Program-made: the position numbers and the translations under genes
The notes under the pieces: generated by a model
Databases searched by the model: none
Told to the model about the DNA's origin: nothing
The model's input: only the letters and a program-made list of their open reading frames with translations
Assembly (NCBI RefSeq): GCF_014898815.1
Contig: NW_026515544.1
Location: forward strand, 434,001 to 498,000
Length of the DNA stretch: 64,000 bases
From: Panonychus citri
Lineage: Eukaryota > Arthropoda > Arachnida > Trombidiformes > Tetranychidae
Direction of reading: 5' to 3'
Part shown: piece after piece, positions 35,451 to 48,786 of the stretch
How the letters are laid out: every line of letters begins with the position of its first letter
How positions within the stretch are numbered: the stretch's first letter is position 1

Positions 35451-38400
35451 TGTAGCTTTCCAATTGATTTTGTATCGATTTTTTATCATCTCAACAAATC
35501 ATTTCAACTTTCACTCGATTTGATTGATTACTGACCAGCAGATGAGACGATGGTCACTTGCTTCTTGACCAGCATCTTATTAGCTTATTGATAACTTTAG
35601 ATGAGGTAAACTTTTTGAGACAATCAATCAATAACCCAATTCATTTAATCACATGGTTCAAGATTAATTTCAAGGGTTTTATTGGTAATCCCTTTTCATG
35701 GTGATTAATCTGACATTACAACTTTCACTTGAAACAATTAAGTTAATCACGATGATGATCATCGTGACAATCATCACTTTTTTCAATAATCATCATCATT
35801 ATTATCATCATCTTACTGTCAACTTGATTAATGATACAATTGATTATGTATCTGATTAGTTGAAAACTTTTACTGTTTAAAAACGTGATTAGGGATTTGA
35901 TTAACTTTTAGACAACAATTAACAACTCATCGATTTTGATTTCGTCTAAAAATCATAATTAATCTGATACTCAATTTTAATCATCACCTTAATCACAATC
36001 AGTGTTTGTTTTAATTTCTGATGAAAAGATTAAATTGGAACATCTAATTTCGTTTTTGATTGTTAAACAATTAAACGATTAGATTGTTGAAAGACACACT
36101 TAATTTTAACTCTTCTTCTCAATTGCAGCAATTAACTTTCAATCATCTTGGTGATAAAAGAGAAATTTAAAAATTCTAATTGAGTGGGAATCGATTGATT
36201 TAGATCAGACACGATTCTTGATTGTTGCACCTCCGATTGATTTATATCATCATCATGATCATAGTTAACTAATCAACTAATCATTTAACTCAATTGCGCT
36301 CGATACTCATGATAACAATCAAGACGAATAAAAAAAATTTTCAAGTTCAATCAAAACGAAATCATTTATTGATTTGGTCTCGATCAATTAAATTGTATTC
36401 ATCAGCACGATCGCAGTTAATTGTTAGACCGCAAGAAAAATTATACTAATCAAAATTGTTATGACAACAATTTAACTCGACTCTCGAGAAAACTTTCAAT
36501 TGTAAATTAATTAATCAAATCAGTGATCAGAATTAGTTTAAAATTAATCAATATCTTGTTACCAATGTGATAGTTTAATCAAAACTGAATTTAACCAGCC
36601 TGCAATTAGTATTTAATTTCACAATTAAAAAGTTCCCCTTGTGATTTGCAAAACCAAATCAACTATGCAATTTAATCCAATTAATTAATAGGAGGAAAAG
36701 AAAGAAAAAAGAAACAACAATCAATCAATTAAATCAATTAAATTGATCTAAATGGTCACAAAAGCAAGTCAAGAAATCAAATTAATCACAAACAATTAGC
36801 CAATCAAAGTAAAAAAAAAAGCAAAACAATAACAATCAAAAGAAAACAAAAAAGTTTGATCAGCAAAATCAAAATTGCCCAATAATTGTTTACAATTTAA
36901 ACTGATTAATTTAATATATTAATAAATGAAAAGTAACAATCAAATCAATCACGAAAAAAGTTACAACAAAGTTTTACCATTGACCATCAAAACCTTAAAC
37001 AACAACAACAATTAGTGAATTAAATTTTAAAGTGATAATCATTAATATTGTTTATAATTAGGTCTTCGTGTTCATCATCATGATAATCAACACTTATCTT
37101 CCTCTTCCTTTCATCATGAAAATGTTAATTATGATAATCTGAGATGGTTAATCCTCGAACCGAACAGGTAAAAATAAAGGTAACATGTTTCAGGCCAGTT
37201 TTATATCATGTAACTAAAGCGCTGATAATATGATCATCGTGCTGAATATGATTCATGTCACTAACCCTTACGAGTGCCAACAAAACATTAACAATACACA
37301 ACAGGAACGGACGATAACCTTAAAAAACGTTTAATTGTAAAAAATAAACCATAATGAAAACATGAACAATCAACATATTAAACCAAACAAAATTTGTATT
37401 GTCTTGCCGCGATTATCATGCACAATTAACTTGATCATCAGCACTATTTGTGTATATCAACAAAAAACATAACAGCAACAATTTAAAAATCGTTAGAAAC
37501 AAAATAATTGGTCAAGTATTTAAGTGTCAATACTTGAAACTTTTGCTACTTTATAATGAAAAACAATTAAGAAACTAATTGTTTTTCTTTTGGTCAACAA
37601 TTTACTGATTGTTGTTGTTGTTGTTGAGAATGAAAATTTTGGGTGATTAATTATCCAATCGTTTAGATAATCAGCAGTATGTTAAGTCTCAATGGGGATT
37701 TGATTTTCTGTTGAATTCAATTCAGATTCTCATGAAATTCATACAACTTGATGATGATTAACTTGATATTTATGATGATCTAATAATAACCCTCACAATT
37801 AAATTATGAAAATGTTTAATTCATGAAGGGGAAAATGAAAAATTAATTGATTGTTGTTTACAATTTACAAAAAAAATAAAATATAATCAACAACCTTGTC
37901 TTTCAATTGTTGTTGTTGTTGTTATTATTATTTTTGTCTAATTGTCATTTCTTAATCTTGATTAACAATCAATTGTCAATAGATTGGGTCAGTACAATCA
38001 GTGAATCGTGTAATTAAGTTTCTAACATTATTAGTTAATTCTGGTGAAATTAATCAAGATTAAAGTTGTTAATTGTAATCAGTAAAGTCTTGGGTAACTT
38101 TTTTGTTAACCTTTGATTGTTGACCAACTATAAATTGCTAAATACACAACAGTGGAGGTTAATTGTTGATTTAACTTCACCTTATTTTAAGGTTCTTCCT
38201 GGTTTATCCTAATTGTAAATAGAATCAAATGTTAATCAACTAACTAAATATAATTATCACAGTTGATTGACGTTCACACACAATAACAAAGGAGAAACTA
38301 AATTAACTTATTTGTTGTCCTAATCATTTTCATCTAATTCAACACCAAAAGTTAATTCAAGTTTATCCAAGTTCATTATCATCACAATTAAGTTACTTTA

Positions 38401-41400
38401 CAATTAACTTTGATGTGATCATCATCAAAGAGACTAAAGTAATTAATATGAATTGAAACTGTTAATCAAATTGAACTAACAATTTAAGGATTGTAGAGAA
38501 ACAGGAAAAGTCAAAGTGAGTGTAATTAAACTAATCAATGAGACAATTAAGTTTTAAAAAACGACAATAGGATATTATTAACAATAATCTGGCGATAATT
38601 TATAACTCAATCAACTAACAATTAGTAAAGGAAGGAGAGGAGTAATCAGTTAATTAGCTTTACAACGTTAATTAACAACGGTTGACAAATTAATTTGTAT
38701 CAAGTGTTGTCTAAATTGTAATAATTAAAAAGAGTTGTAATCAAATTAATTATAAATTCAAGTCGTGAATTAAAGTTGTTTTGTCTTTACAATTTATCTT
38801 GATCAAGGTGACAATTGATTTGATAATGATTGATTTAAGTTAATCAGTAAACTACTGAAATCAACCAATTTACATTAAATTAACTTTAAAAAAATACTAA
38901 TTGTTACAATACAATACAATTATCTGCTTGAATAATCAAAATTAAATCGAGAAAAAAATTGAAAGGAGTGTCACAATTAATTGCTACTGTAATTAACTAA
39001 TTTTCCTTGTTAATCAATTAGTGAAAAAAAAACAATGATCATAATCAAAGGTAAAACAAAGTGTAACAATTGAAAAAACTAACATTAAACAATTATCAAC
39101 TAATAATTAACAATCAACTAACTGAAAATCAGTGGCAATTGATAAATTTCATTGATAATCAACATCTTAATTGTAACAACAGATTATCATCATAATCATA
39201 ATCTGATGATAATCAACATCTAACTTTTTGAAAGGCCCAAGATATAAAATATCTGTTAATGATTACAATTAATAGTAACCCGGTTAATTGTTGGCCTAAT
39301 TGTTGCAAAATATAATCCACTAAAATCATACATTAAGGATCCAAGGGCAATCGCCCGAGGCTAGAATACAATTTAAAAGGTTTTTTTTTTGTCTTAATTC
39401 TTGGAACCGTTAATAATACATACTAATTGTTGCCTTAACTCATCAACAACAAGAAACCAGATTAAAACATTTGATGATTAACTTGATTATTTAAAACCAG
39501 TTACATGAGATGATCATCTTAATATGAACCTGAAAGGTTTTGAATGATGAAATTGAAATCCAATTGATTTTAATTGCAACAACTATTAATACAGATTATT
39601 ATTATTCTGATTATGATTACAATTAAACACGCGAATCAACATCATCATCAATTTGATCAATTTGATTTTAAATTCAAGGTTGATCCTGATTCTCAACAAT
39701 TTACCTTTAGGAGTTATCCTACTTTCCCTTGATTATTTAATCATTTATTGTTATTAGAAATTATTTTAATCATCATACTCTTGATTTAACACACTCGAGG
39801 AGGTTGATTTAATTGTTGACAGTTTAATCAAATTTTCTTGAAACAATCAATTGATCATTTCTGTTTTCATCATCATCATCATCATCATAATGGCAACAAT
39901 GACTTCACAACATGATATCATTTAGAAATGATCAATTGATTGTTGTGATTCCTATTGTCACAATTAACTTGATTCCATCTAATCTGTGTCAATTTTAATC
40001 TCAAACTGTTAAACTGATTAACTTTAATTGTTAATCCTTTCATGATATAATAGTTATCATGATTAATGATGTCCGAGTAGATGAATTATCATCATTATGA
40101 AACTGACCAAGACAATTAAATTTGATTAACTGTTATGTGATTATTTAAATTATTGTGGTGAAATTAAATTTAATTAAACATCAAAATTTAACTAATTTCA
40201 TTAAAATGATCAATCTTGATAAAATATTATTAGTGGACACAATTAATGATTATAAATAGATGAGTTTGTCCAGAAAGTAACAAAACTAAATGTTAATCAA
40301 CTTTAAATAGTTGAAAGTAATTATCATTAATTTACAACAATCCAATTAAGATACAAACAATTAACATGATTATTACATTATCAATCATATTGAACTGTAC
40401 AAAATCAAGAGGAGGGTCGCAACAATTAGCTTGATTGCTGTATCAACAATTAACACAAAATGTTCAAAATTATTGTCAAATAACAATCAAGATGTGTTGA
40501 TTATTTATAAACATTTATCAGTTGATTAAATTACTAATCATTTGTGTTCATCATGATCAACAATTAACTTTTAAAATTTGAAAGCTCAGCAATGAACAGA
40601 AATCATTTTCAACTCTAATAGTTTATTAATAGACTTGAGGTAGTAATTAAATTAACAATCAGCTAATTTAATTGTAATCTTTTCGTTAGGTGTCAACAAA
40701 ACCATAATCATCTAAATTTTTGGTGAAACAAACGATTCGTGATTAGGATTACGATTCAATTAGTACAATGAACGAAGATGATTAAGTTAATTGTGATTTA
40801 GGTGAGTAACAGACAGAGGATGTTAATTGTTTCGTAAATTGTTTGATATAAACTTAATGGTTCATTAAATCAATTCACTTCTGTTTCACGAAATTAATAA
40901 TATAAAAAAAATCGACGAAAAAAGTTTTCCTACTTTTCACCTTAAATGATTTACTTTATCGTTAATAGTTAATTGTTGATTAGGTTGACCTAATTTTCTT
41001 TATCATTTATTGTTAATCGAAAGTTTTTTAATCATATTTCGTTAATTAATTATATCAACATTGTAAAAGTACCAAAGTTAATCAACTTGATTGTTGATTA
41101 ACTGAAAACTTCATCAAACTAAATTAAGGTTCACTTTCAATCGGGTAAAGTTTTGTGATGATAATTTGGATTTACTATTCTGATTATTTTAATTTTCTTA
41201 ATTATCTTCTTGATTTATGCTGTTTATTAATTTACTAATTTAATAAATCATCGTGAGTTTAATTTTTATGGTTACTGTTCATTTTACCAGAACAATTTAT
41301 CACCATCTAATTAAGTTTGGTATAGTTAATTGTTAGGGTTAATCTATGGTAAACAAAAGTACATAAAGTGTAACAACTAAATTCAAATATTTGATCAACT

Positions 41401-44314
41401 GTTGATTAACTAATTTCTTCCTGGTTTCTAATTGTCATTTGATAGGAAATGCTGTTTGATAATTGATTAGCTTTTTGTTGATTAATCAGAACCTACCCCA
41501 TAATTTGATCAGTTAATTAACTAGTTCGATATGCAATTACAGTCGATTATTATGATTGATTGTCTTGATTGATCCCGAAAATCAACCGTAACCTTGATAT
41601 CATAGAGCTTGATTGTTGATTTAGAAAAAAAGTTAATTGGGTCGAAATTACTGAGCGATGATTTAATAATTGTCTTATTTGTTTCTCGGTTAATTAAAGG
41701 TTGATCATAATTAGGGGGGGGGAAAGCTCGTGAGTGTAGGAGTTAAACTGTTAAAATTATGGTAACAATCAAAATCTCACTGATTTTAATTGTTTTAAAC
41801 TTTTGATGGCAAAGACACTTAATTGATCAAGTAAATTGTAAATAATCAAATCAAGTTTTGAATCAAAATTAGATTATTTTTTTCGTATCTCGATTGTAAC
41901 TTGATTACTGTTCTCAATCGTTGAACAATTGATTATTAGTCGAAAAGTTTTTTTATCGTAACAATTTATTTTAATTGTGTTTTATGAGCTCGTGAGTATC
42001 ATTGATGAGGTTGTTGATGAAACTTAATCACAAACCTCATCTCAACATTTGATTTGGTAACAATATGATTGATTAGTATCAACATTTTAATTACAATTTA
42101 AATGAGTTTCCCGATTACAATCAAATTGGTGACCATTTTTAGCAATTTAAATTATTGTTAATCTTCAACACAAATACTATTGTTAATATATCATGTTATT
42201 TATTACAATTCTAGTTAATGATTTGAAAAATTAACAACAATTAGTATTAAATCGTGTTCACGAATAAGTTGATTGTGAATAAGTTAATTATCAGGTTGAT
42301 TGTGATTAGCTTGATTTACTATTAATATAATGGTGAAAGTTACTTATGAGAATCTGATCTTTATTGTTAATCAACAATCAACACAAACAAACATATAAAC
42401 AATTAGATAACTCGTTCAGTTCAATTGATTTAAATTAAATCAAAATAGATGAAAACGGAAGAAGAAGATGATTTAAAGTTGATTGAAAATGATTGAATGA
42501 ACAGATTAACTCGAGATTATCTGACCAGATGATAATCCTTGATGAATTGATGGATTATGAAAACCAAGTCAAATTAATATTCGTGATTAACTAACAATTA
42601 AAATGATCCAAATGATTGATGAGACTAAATGAAAGTAGAGATTTGATTTTGAGTTTGCTTTTATTGTTCTGTAAAGTCTTGGTGATTTAATCAGTCGAAA
42701 CAATTAACAGTTTCGATAAATTAATTGTGATTCTATTGAAGGATAACAATGAAAACGGAAACTTTTCTTGATAGAGGTTAACTTTTGATTCTGTTTACAT
42801 TGATAATTAAAGTTAATCACAGTTAATCAGGATAATTATAGATAAAGAGACAGATTAATTGAGAAGGATAATTATTATTACAGTTAACACGCAATCATTT
42901 AAATCTAAAAATAGTAATTAAGATCAATTGTAATCTCGAATTGATAAAAATTGATAACGTGTGTGAGTTGATCATTAATCAATTGTTAAGTAAATTTCAT
43001 CTCAATCAATACAATCAAATCAATTTTTCAATCTCATTGTAATTTATCAGATTTAAAGTATTATCATGTTATTGTTATCAAATTGATCGACACAATTAAC
43101 ATATTGTATCTTAATAATTAAGTGTCATCATCATCGTCCAAATTAGTTAGTATTATTGAGTAAACAATTTAGTAATTGTTGCAAGCCATTAACAGGGGAA
43201 TCAGGTTATATTTCATTTGATTAGCATGATAATCACCAGAAAAGTTCATGAAACTTTGAATTAATTTATCACCATTATAATGATAATACAAACATGGTAA
43301 AATTTGATTCTCATCATAATTAACTGGACAATTAAGTTAATTTTGTTTTCTACTTATTTTCTCATTGAGATTCTTACAACATGATACAGTTAATTGTTGT
43401 TGTTGAAAATTTCATAAGATTATTTAGATTACAATAATGATTATTATCTCACCGGAACTTAATCACTTGAAGCAATTAAACTTGATCATCAACGTTAACA
43501 TTTTGTAAATTGTCATGTTAATTGGGTTAACAATTAAAAAGAGACTTCATCTTTCTGTTTCTCAATTTAAATTTGATTAATTGGTTAAGTTTTGAATTTT
43601 AATAAACTCTAAATTGTTATTTACTTTCTAGATTTGATTTGATTGTTGAACTTTCAATAGTTTGATAAACTTGAAAGTGTAACTTATGTTTTAATTAATT
43701 GCTTCTTGTTGATTGTTAACTGGATGTTCAAATTTAAATAGATTTGATTAATATTCTGATTAGCTTGATTAACGGGACTTTAATTATTTTCAGGGTTAGT
43801 TAATGATAATTACCCGTTGATTGTAATTAACTTAGTATGTTAATCAAACCGCTTTCAGTGAAAAAGTTGAACCAAAGTGTTGGTTAATTTCAATGATTAA
43901 AAATAGATACAACTTTTAATGACAATTAAGCTAATTTTATCTTATTAGTTAATCATTTACATATTTAATGAAGGGATTTAATGATCATTGACATATTAAA
44001 GTCAACAATTAGAGTTTACAATCATCAGTTAAGTAAAATATTATTAATTTTGATTCTTTTTAATTTAATTCTTAAATGATAAACTGGACAACATTTTTTG
44101 TTTCTTGATTGTTATCGTAATTTATTAACCATCATTAACAATATTATTTATTACGACCAGTTGAGTGCTAATTGTAAACATGCAGTTAAAGTCAACAGTA
44201 ACAATTACAATCTAAAGATAACAATTGTTAGAAATAATTTCCTAATTAGTTAATCAAATTCTTCGTATAATTAGATTACAATGGTTATTGTTGTGATTTA
44301 TTAGTTGAACAGTA
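35451..44314. other. Gene-poor AT-rich desert, 8.9 kb
   Basis: No frame of convincing length on either strand. The sequence is saturated with variants of CAATTAA/TTAATTG, TGATTGTTG and ATCATCAT. It contains one copy of a dispersed repeat (38153-38412) and a run of nine G at 41714-41722, exceptional in this composition. It may hold regulatory DNA of the flanking genes. Confidence 0.6.
38153..38412 (+). repeat. Dispersed repeat D1, copy 1
   Basis: Begins TGGAGGTTAATTGTTGATTT and is nearly identical for about 185 bases to 57130-57312, with weaker similarity continuing further after an indel. No terminal inverted repeats or coding capacity seen. Confidence 0.85.
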
Positions 44315-44381
44315 ACTTACAATTAGTAATTGGAAACGATTAACTTAACAAAAATAATCGTTTCCAATTACTAGTGTAAGT
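44315..44381. repeat. Stem-loop with near-perfect 27-base arms
   Basis: Arm 1 is 44315-44342 and arm 2 is 44355-44381, separated by 12 bases. Nineteen inner base pairs are uninterrupted (TAGTAATTGGAAACGATTA with its complement), then one mismatch plus one bulge, then seven more pairs. It lies about 280 bases beyond the 3' end of the beta-catenin gene. It could be a small RNA hairpin or a chance or insertion-derived inverted repeat. Confidence 0.7.
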
Positions 44382-44658
44382 CAAACTAGAGTAACTGTTG
44401 ATTATAACAATCTTAATTAAAATAATTTGTTGCAATTAAAATTATTGTTAAGTAGTAACTTCTTATTTCTTCATTTTCTTTTGATCCTCTGCATGAATTT
44501 TTCATCAGTATGATTCATTGAATAGACTCAATCAATAATAATAAATTGTAATCCAAAGTTGTCAGATTTGTATAAGAGTAATAAGATTAAATTGATAAGG
44601 CCACTGAAATATTGGTGATAAGTCACTGGAAACGGTTTTTGATTTGATTGTTGATAAG

Positions 44659-46665
44659 TTAAAGGTCGGTGTCGTACCAAGCGGAGTATTGGTCATTATT
44701 GGCGACTTGGTCCTGTTCGTTGTAATATGGTGATGAATAGGGATTGTTAACATCCATATCTGATGTGGTTTGGACGTAAATTGATTGTGGATAAGGATTG
44801 AGGGGAGAGGCGAGTGATCCGTAGTGAGATTCAGCTTGGGGTAAGACCTCGTTTTCCACTTCACCGGCTGAAGTCCAATCATTGGGTTCGTCACGGAAAA
44901 GGGTTGCTGTCAGTTCCAATGATAGACGCTTCTTGTAATCCTGAGGTTTATCTTCGGACATTCGATACAAAACAGCGGCGGCGAAAGTGGCTGTCACTTC
45001 ATTTCTAGAATGGAGAAGTTCAGTAAGAGCTGCAGTAGCTCCTTCGGATTCAATAATGTCAACGGCTTTCTTTTCGAGGGACAGTTCACTGAGAACACCA
45101 ACAGCAGATTGTTGAACGTTCTCATCGTCACAATACAAGAGTTGCACGAATGTTGAGATTAAGTTCATTTCTGTGATAATGGATCGATTATGAACATCTC
45201 GAGCTAACATCTTGAATGAATACATCGTTCCCTCCATGACATCGGCGATTTTAACACCATCCATGTATCCTGAAGATGAGTTTCTCTCTTGTTGAGCTTT
45301 GGATAAAATTTGATTCAACTTGGGAATAACTCCAGCTTCTCGTAATGGCGCTTGGTTGGCTGGACATTGAGCCAGATTGTGAATTAATCCCACAATTCCC
45401 TTGATAAGTGACCAACTGATCGGTAGATTCAAGAAATTTACAATATAATTCAAACCATCGTGAAGACGGACATCATTCTGGGCTATTTCTGCTTCCTCAT
45501 GCTGATGTGTCAGGTGTTTGAGAACACAAATTGCTGGTTCAACGATCTCTTGTCTATCTCCAGCTTGTTTGATGGTTGTAACAATCTTTTCAATTGCATC
45601 TAGTTGACATAAGAATAGTTTGTTTTGGGTATTGTTGCAGGTCAAATTGGACAGAATAGCGACCGAACAAACAACTACGTTAAGATCTTCACTTTTGAGT
45701 AAATTGAGTAGAACTTGGAGAAGATGATCAATGTTGAGAATATCGGTGGCAGAATCAGATAAATTCCTCAAAGCCCAAAGGCAACTTAATTGTAATCTTC
45801 CGGGTTGTTCCAAGTGCATATCCAAAGCGTAGATTCCTCCGGCTTGGATGATCGCGAGTTTGTTACTTTGACAAACGGACAAAACTTTGAGTAGTCGAGA
45901 TGTTGTCCAAAGTAATTTCTCATAGTTATGGACAAGCATAATGTTCACAATCTCTGGAACACCGCCTGAGGCGAGAATAATCAACTTAGACTCTTGATTT
46001 CCATAAGCAAGTAAAGTTAAACATTCGGTCAAAAGAGCGAGGAATTTAGGATTGGGATGATTCAACAATGTGACCATCTTTTGGATTCCTCCGGCGAGTC
46101 GAACGGCCATTTTTGATCCTTCTTGATGAAGCAACAGGTTGTAGATCGTTGTCAAGGAATAGTAAACAACTCGGTTGATTGGAGAGGTGAGAAGCTTAAT
46201 TAAGGCAGAGATTCCATCGGACTTGAAAATCGCTAGAAGACCTTGTTGATGTTGAGATAAATTATGTAAAATACTCGCAGCAAAAGTGGTTGTCTCAGCT
46301 TCGGCATTTGACATCGCCCTAAGAAGAGCGGACACCATTTGAGGAGAATTGATGAGCGCGTGTCGGGAAGCGACTTTTCGCGAAAGATGGTGAACCATTA
46401 ATGTCGCTTTGTTAACCACCACTTCATCTTCATCATTTAATAGCTTCAACAGCTCAGGAACAGCACTTGTGGCCAAATCAGCGTCATTCTGGTAATTAAT
46501 CAAAGCTTCAATCGCCAATTTAATCATTTGTGCAGGTTCAGAGAGTCTAAGGACACATGTTTCTGATTTATTGTCGATCGATGTTGTGTATAAAATGTCA
46601 CTTGATAAATCATCGAATAGAGCAGCTCTAATACGCTCAGATCTATTTAATTCCAACGAAGTCAT
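44659..46665 (-). CDS. arm: Beta-catenin/Armadillo, form without the N-terminal degron
   Basis: Armadillo-repeat protein of adherens junctions and Wnt signalling. One exon, 668 residues. The start chosen is the ATG at 46663-46665 (MTSLELNRSERIRAALF); the frame upstream has only a TTG and then a stop. The sequence aligns from about human residue 85: the alpha-catenin/BCL9 region (RLSEPAQMIKLAIEALINYQ), twelve armadillo repeats (including LLWTTSRLLKVLSVC and AILSNLTCNN), then MSEDKPQDYKKRLS and a short C-terminal tail ending AWYDTDL, a PDZ ligand. Lysines equivalent to the charged buttons K312 and K435 are present; R469 is Lys and R474 is Gln (numbering from memory). The DSGxHS phosphodegron region is absent. 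An AG just before the start codon could be an acceptor for an upstream exon that I did not find. Confidence 0.93.
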   Translation of the reverse strand: MTSLELNRSERIRAALFDDLSSDILYTTSIDNKSETCVLRLSEPAQMIKLAIEALINYQNDADLATSAVPELLKLLNDEDEVVVNKATLMVHHLSRKVASRHALINSPQMVSALLRAMSNAEAETTTFAASILHNLSQHQQGLLAIFKSDGISALIKLLTSPINRVVYYSLTTIYNLLLHQEGSKMAVRLAGGIQKMVTLLNHPNPKFLALLTECLTLLAYGNQESKLIILASGGVPEIVNIMLVHNYEKLLWTTSRLLKVLSVCQSNKLAIIQAGGIYALDMHLEQPGRLQLSCLWALRNLSDSATDILNIDHLLQVLLNLLKSEDLNVVVCSVAILSNLTCNNTQNKLFLCQLDAIEKIVTTIKQAGDRQEIVEPAICVLKHLTHQHEEAEIAQNDVRLHDGLNYIVNFLNLPISWSLIKGIVGLIHNLAQCPANQAPLREAGVIPKLNQILSKAQQERNSSSGYMDGVKIADVMEGTMYSFKMLARDVHNRSIITEMNLISTFVQLLYCDDENVQQSAVGVLSELSLEKKAVDIIESEGATAALTELLHSRNEVTATFAAAVLYRMSEDKPQDYKKRLSLELTATLFRDEPNDWTSAGEVENEVLPQAESHYGSLASPLNPYPQSIYVQTTSDMDVNNPYSSPYYNEQDQVANNDQYSAWYDTDL

Positions 46666-48786
46666 ACTGATGAACAATTAATAGCAAACTAAACAACAAA
46701 GTAAAAAAATAATTGACAAAGAAAAAGAAACTTTCAAAAAGTAATAACAAAGTGAAAATAAAATCGATTATCTTCGATTCAATTGATTGAAAACCGATAA
46801 TCGATTTCATAGATTTTTTTCTTTTTCTCCTTCAATCGATTTTTCATAAATCATTTAACTAAAATCAGAAATTATTAAGATCACAACTCATTGAGCCGAA
46901 TAATAAGTCACTTTCTAAATGTTTCACTCGAGTTCGAGTTGCACTTATCGTTGTTTTAATAGACGCAATTGACAATCAAATAACGAATTGGTCAATTGCT
47001 TTCTCGAGATTCAATTTCTTTTTCTCTCGAAAATTTATCATCTATTTGTAATGAAGATTCGTCTTTGATGTTGGATGGTTTAACATTGATCGATGAAGTT
47101 TTCAAGGACTCAATAGTTCTAATTCATTTTGAAGATTTTGATTTTCAGATATTGAAGAAAAAATAAATAAACAAACAAAGAAAAGTTGATCAAGTTTTAA
47201 TGAATTAACATTCGAGAGATTAATATGGTTTTATCAATACAATTACAACTTTCTTTTATTAATATTTTCTCAATGGTTGAAGTTATATTAATATTTTTTA
47301 TAAATCAAACTCATTGTTGAAAAAACTACAATAGGAAATCATTACAGTTACCGATATGTAATTTCTACTCTTGATTGTGTTCAATTTCGTGGTTAAATTG
47401 TCAAATAATGTAATGATTAAAGCGAAAAAACTTGATGGGATCGTCTTGATACATCGACATCATCAAAGGGAAAAAGTAAATTGTTTGAGCTCATTTTACG
47501 AATTTCAAAATTTTCTATGAAATTTATCATGTTATTATTATTTTTCTCTGACTATTTATGGAGAGCAGTTCTACCGCTCCATCCATCTAATTAGATACAC
47601 GCATTCTTTTCGGCAGCATCGTTCAAAGAACATTGGACATTATCGTTAGACTGGGGACGAATTAATGGAAAGAAAATTATATTGGTGATTCTGACGAACT
47701 TTGAAACCTTCGATATCGTTTAGATAAAGTGATGAACAAAAACGGAAGAACTTTATTACTCGAAGAATCTTTCAAAATTTTCTATAAATAATCAAATCAG
47801 TTCATGTTTTTTCTGTGATTTATGCCCTTTGATGTGATAATTTTAAATTAAATTCTGCAGAAATTTTCTATTTCTAAACATCAATAAAATTTTCTCAATT
47901 AAAACATTCGGATCTCGAATTCAAATCTCAATAAAACTAATCAATTATCATATAAAAGACATTCAAATGATTTAAATTGATCAAAATTCAACTCAAGTTT
48001 CATTGGATTAAATTTACTTATCCTTGATTACCATATCATCACAATGACTTAATTAACTGTAAATCAAGGTAATTAGTTAAAGATCATCAATGAAATTTAC
48101 CTTAAATTAACTTCTCATTCCTTTTTCACCTTTTTAATTGTGTCTGGTTACTTAATTTTCTTAAACACTTAATAACCTCAACAATTAATAACAATTAAGA
48201 TGTTCAATAATTAGTCGTTAATGATAAACTTAATCTGATAATCAGGTTAGGTGACAGAGTGATGACAACATTTAATCATCATCATTATGAAATAAAATTG
48301 TGTTGATATTTAATCAATTCCTTACTTGGAATGTTAATTGTTATCATTTTAATCTGAGATGATGAAGATAATCAACAACAATAATATTTGGTAATCAGAT
48401 CAAATTTAAGGCGTCTTTTAATTGTTGTCTCGTTGTTACAATTAACATTTGATTTGGCGAAACAAAAAGATACACAATATAAGAAATCGTTAACGATTTT
48501 TGTCTCTAATTGTAGGTGAAAATCAAGGATAATCAAAGATGACACCAACACCCATTTAATTATGAGTAATCATATTAGAGATGATATTTAATCAATTAGT
48601 CGAATTAGCTTGACATTTAAGAGAAATCAAAACAAACCCAGTGACAGAATATTTCCCTCGAGTATATATTAAAAGGAGCCATCGATTGTTGGTATTAAAT
48701 CAGTTTACAATCAACTTTAACCAAGTGAACATCATCTAATCAAATCTAATTGTTGTTTAACATAAACACGCGTTTAAAAAATTAAA
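46666..48786. other. Spacer between beta-catenin and the RR cuticle gene (divergent promoters)
   Basis: AT-rich, no gene seen. A 12-base inverted repeat (AAATCGATTATC at 46761-46772 and its complement at 46796-46807) lies 95-145 bases upstream of beta-catenin. I searched by eye for a DSGxHS-coding exon on the minus strand and found none. A less AT-rich patch is at about 47,570-47,700. Confidence 0.45.
48663..48704 (+). promoter_or_regulatory. Core promoter of the RR cuticle gene
   Basis: TATATATTAAAA at 48663-48674, followed at 48700-48704 by TCAGT, the arthropod initiator, at suitable distance, and about 85 bases before the start codon. Confidence 0.65.

Noticed and set aside
46666..46677. 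Start of beta-catenin at the codon four positions upstream
   Set aside because: That codon is TTG; the first ATG is at 46663-46665.
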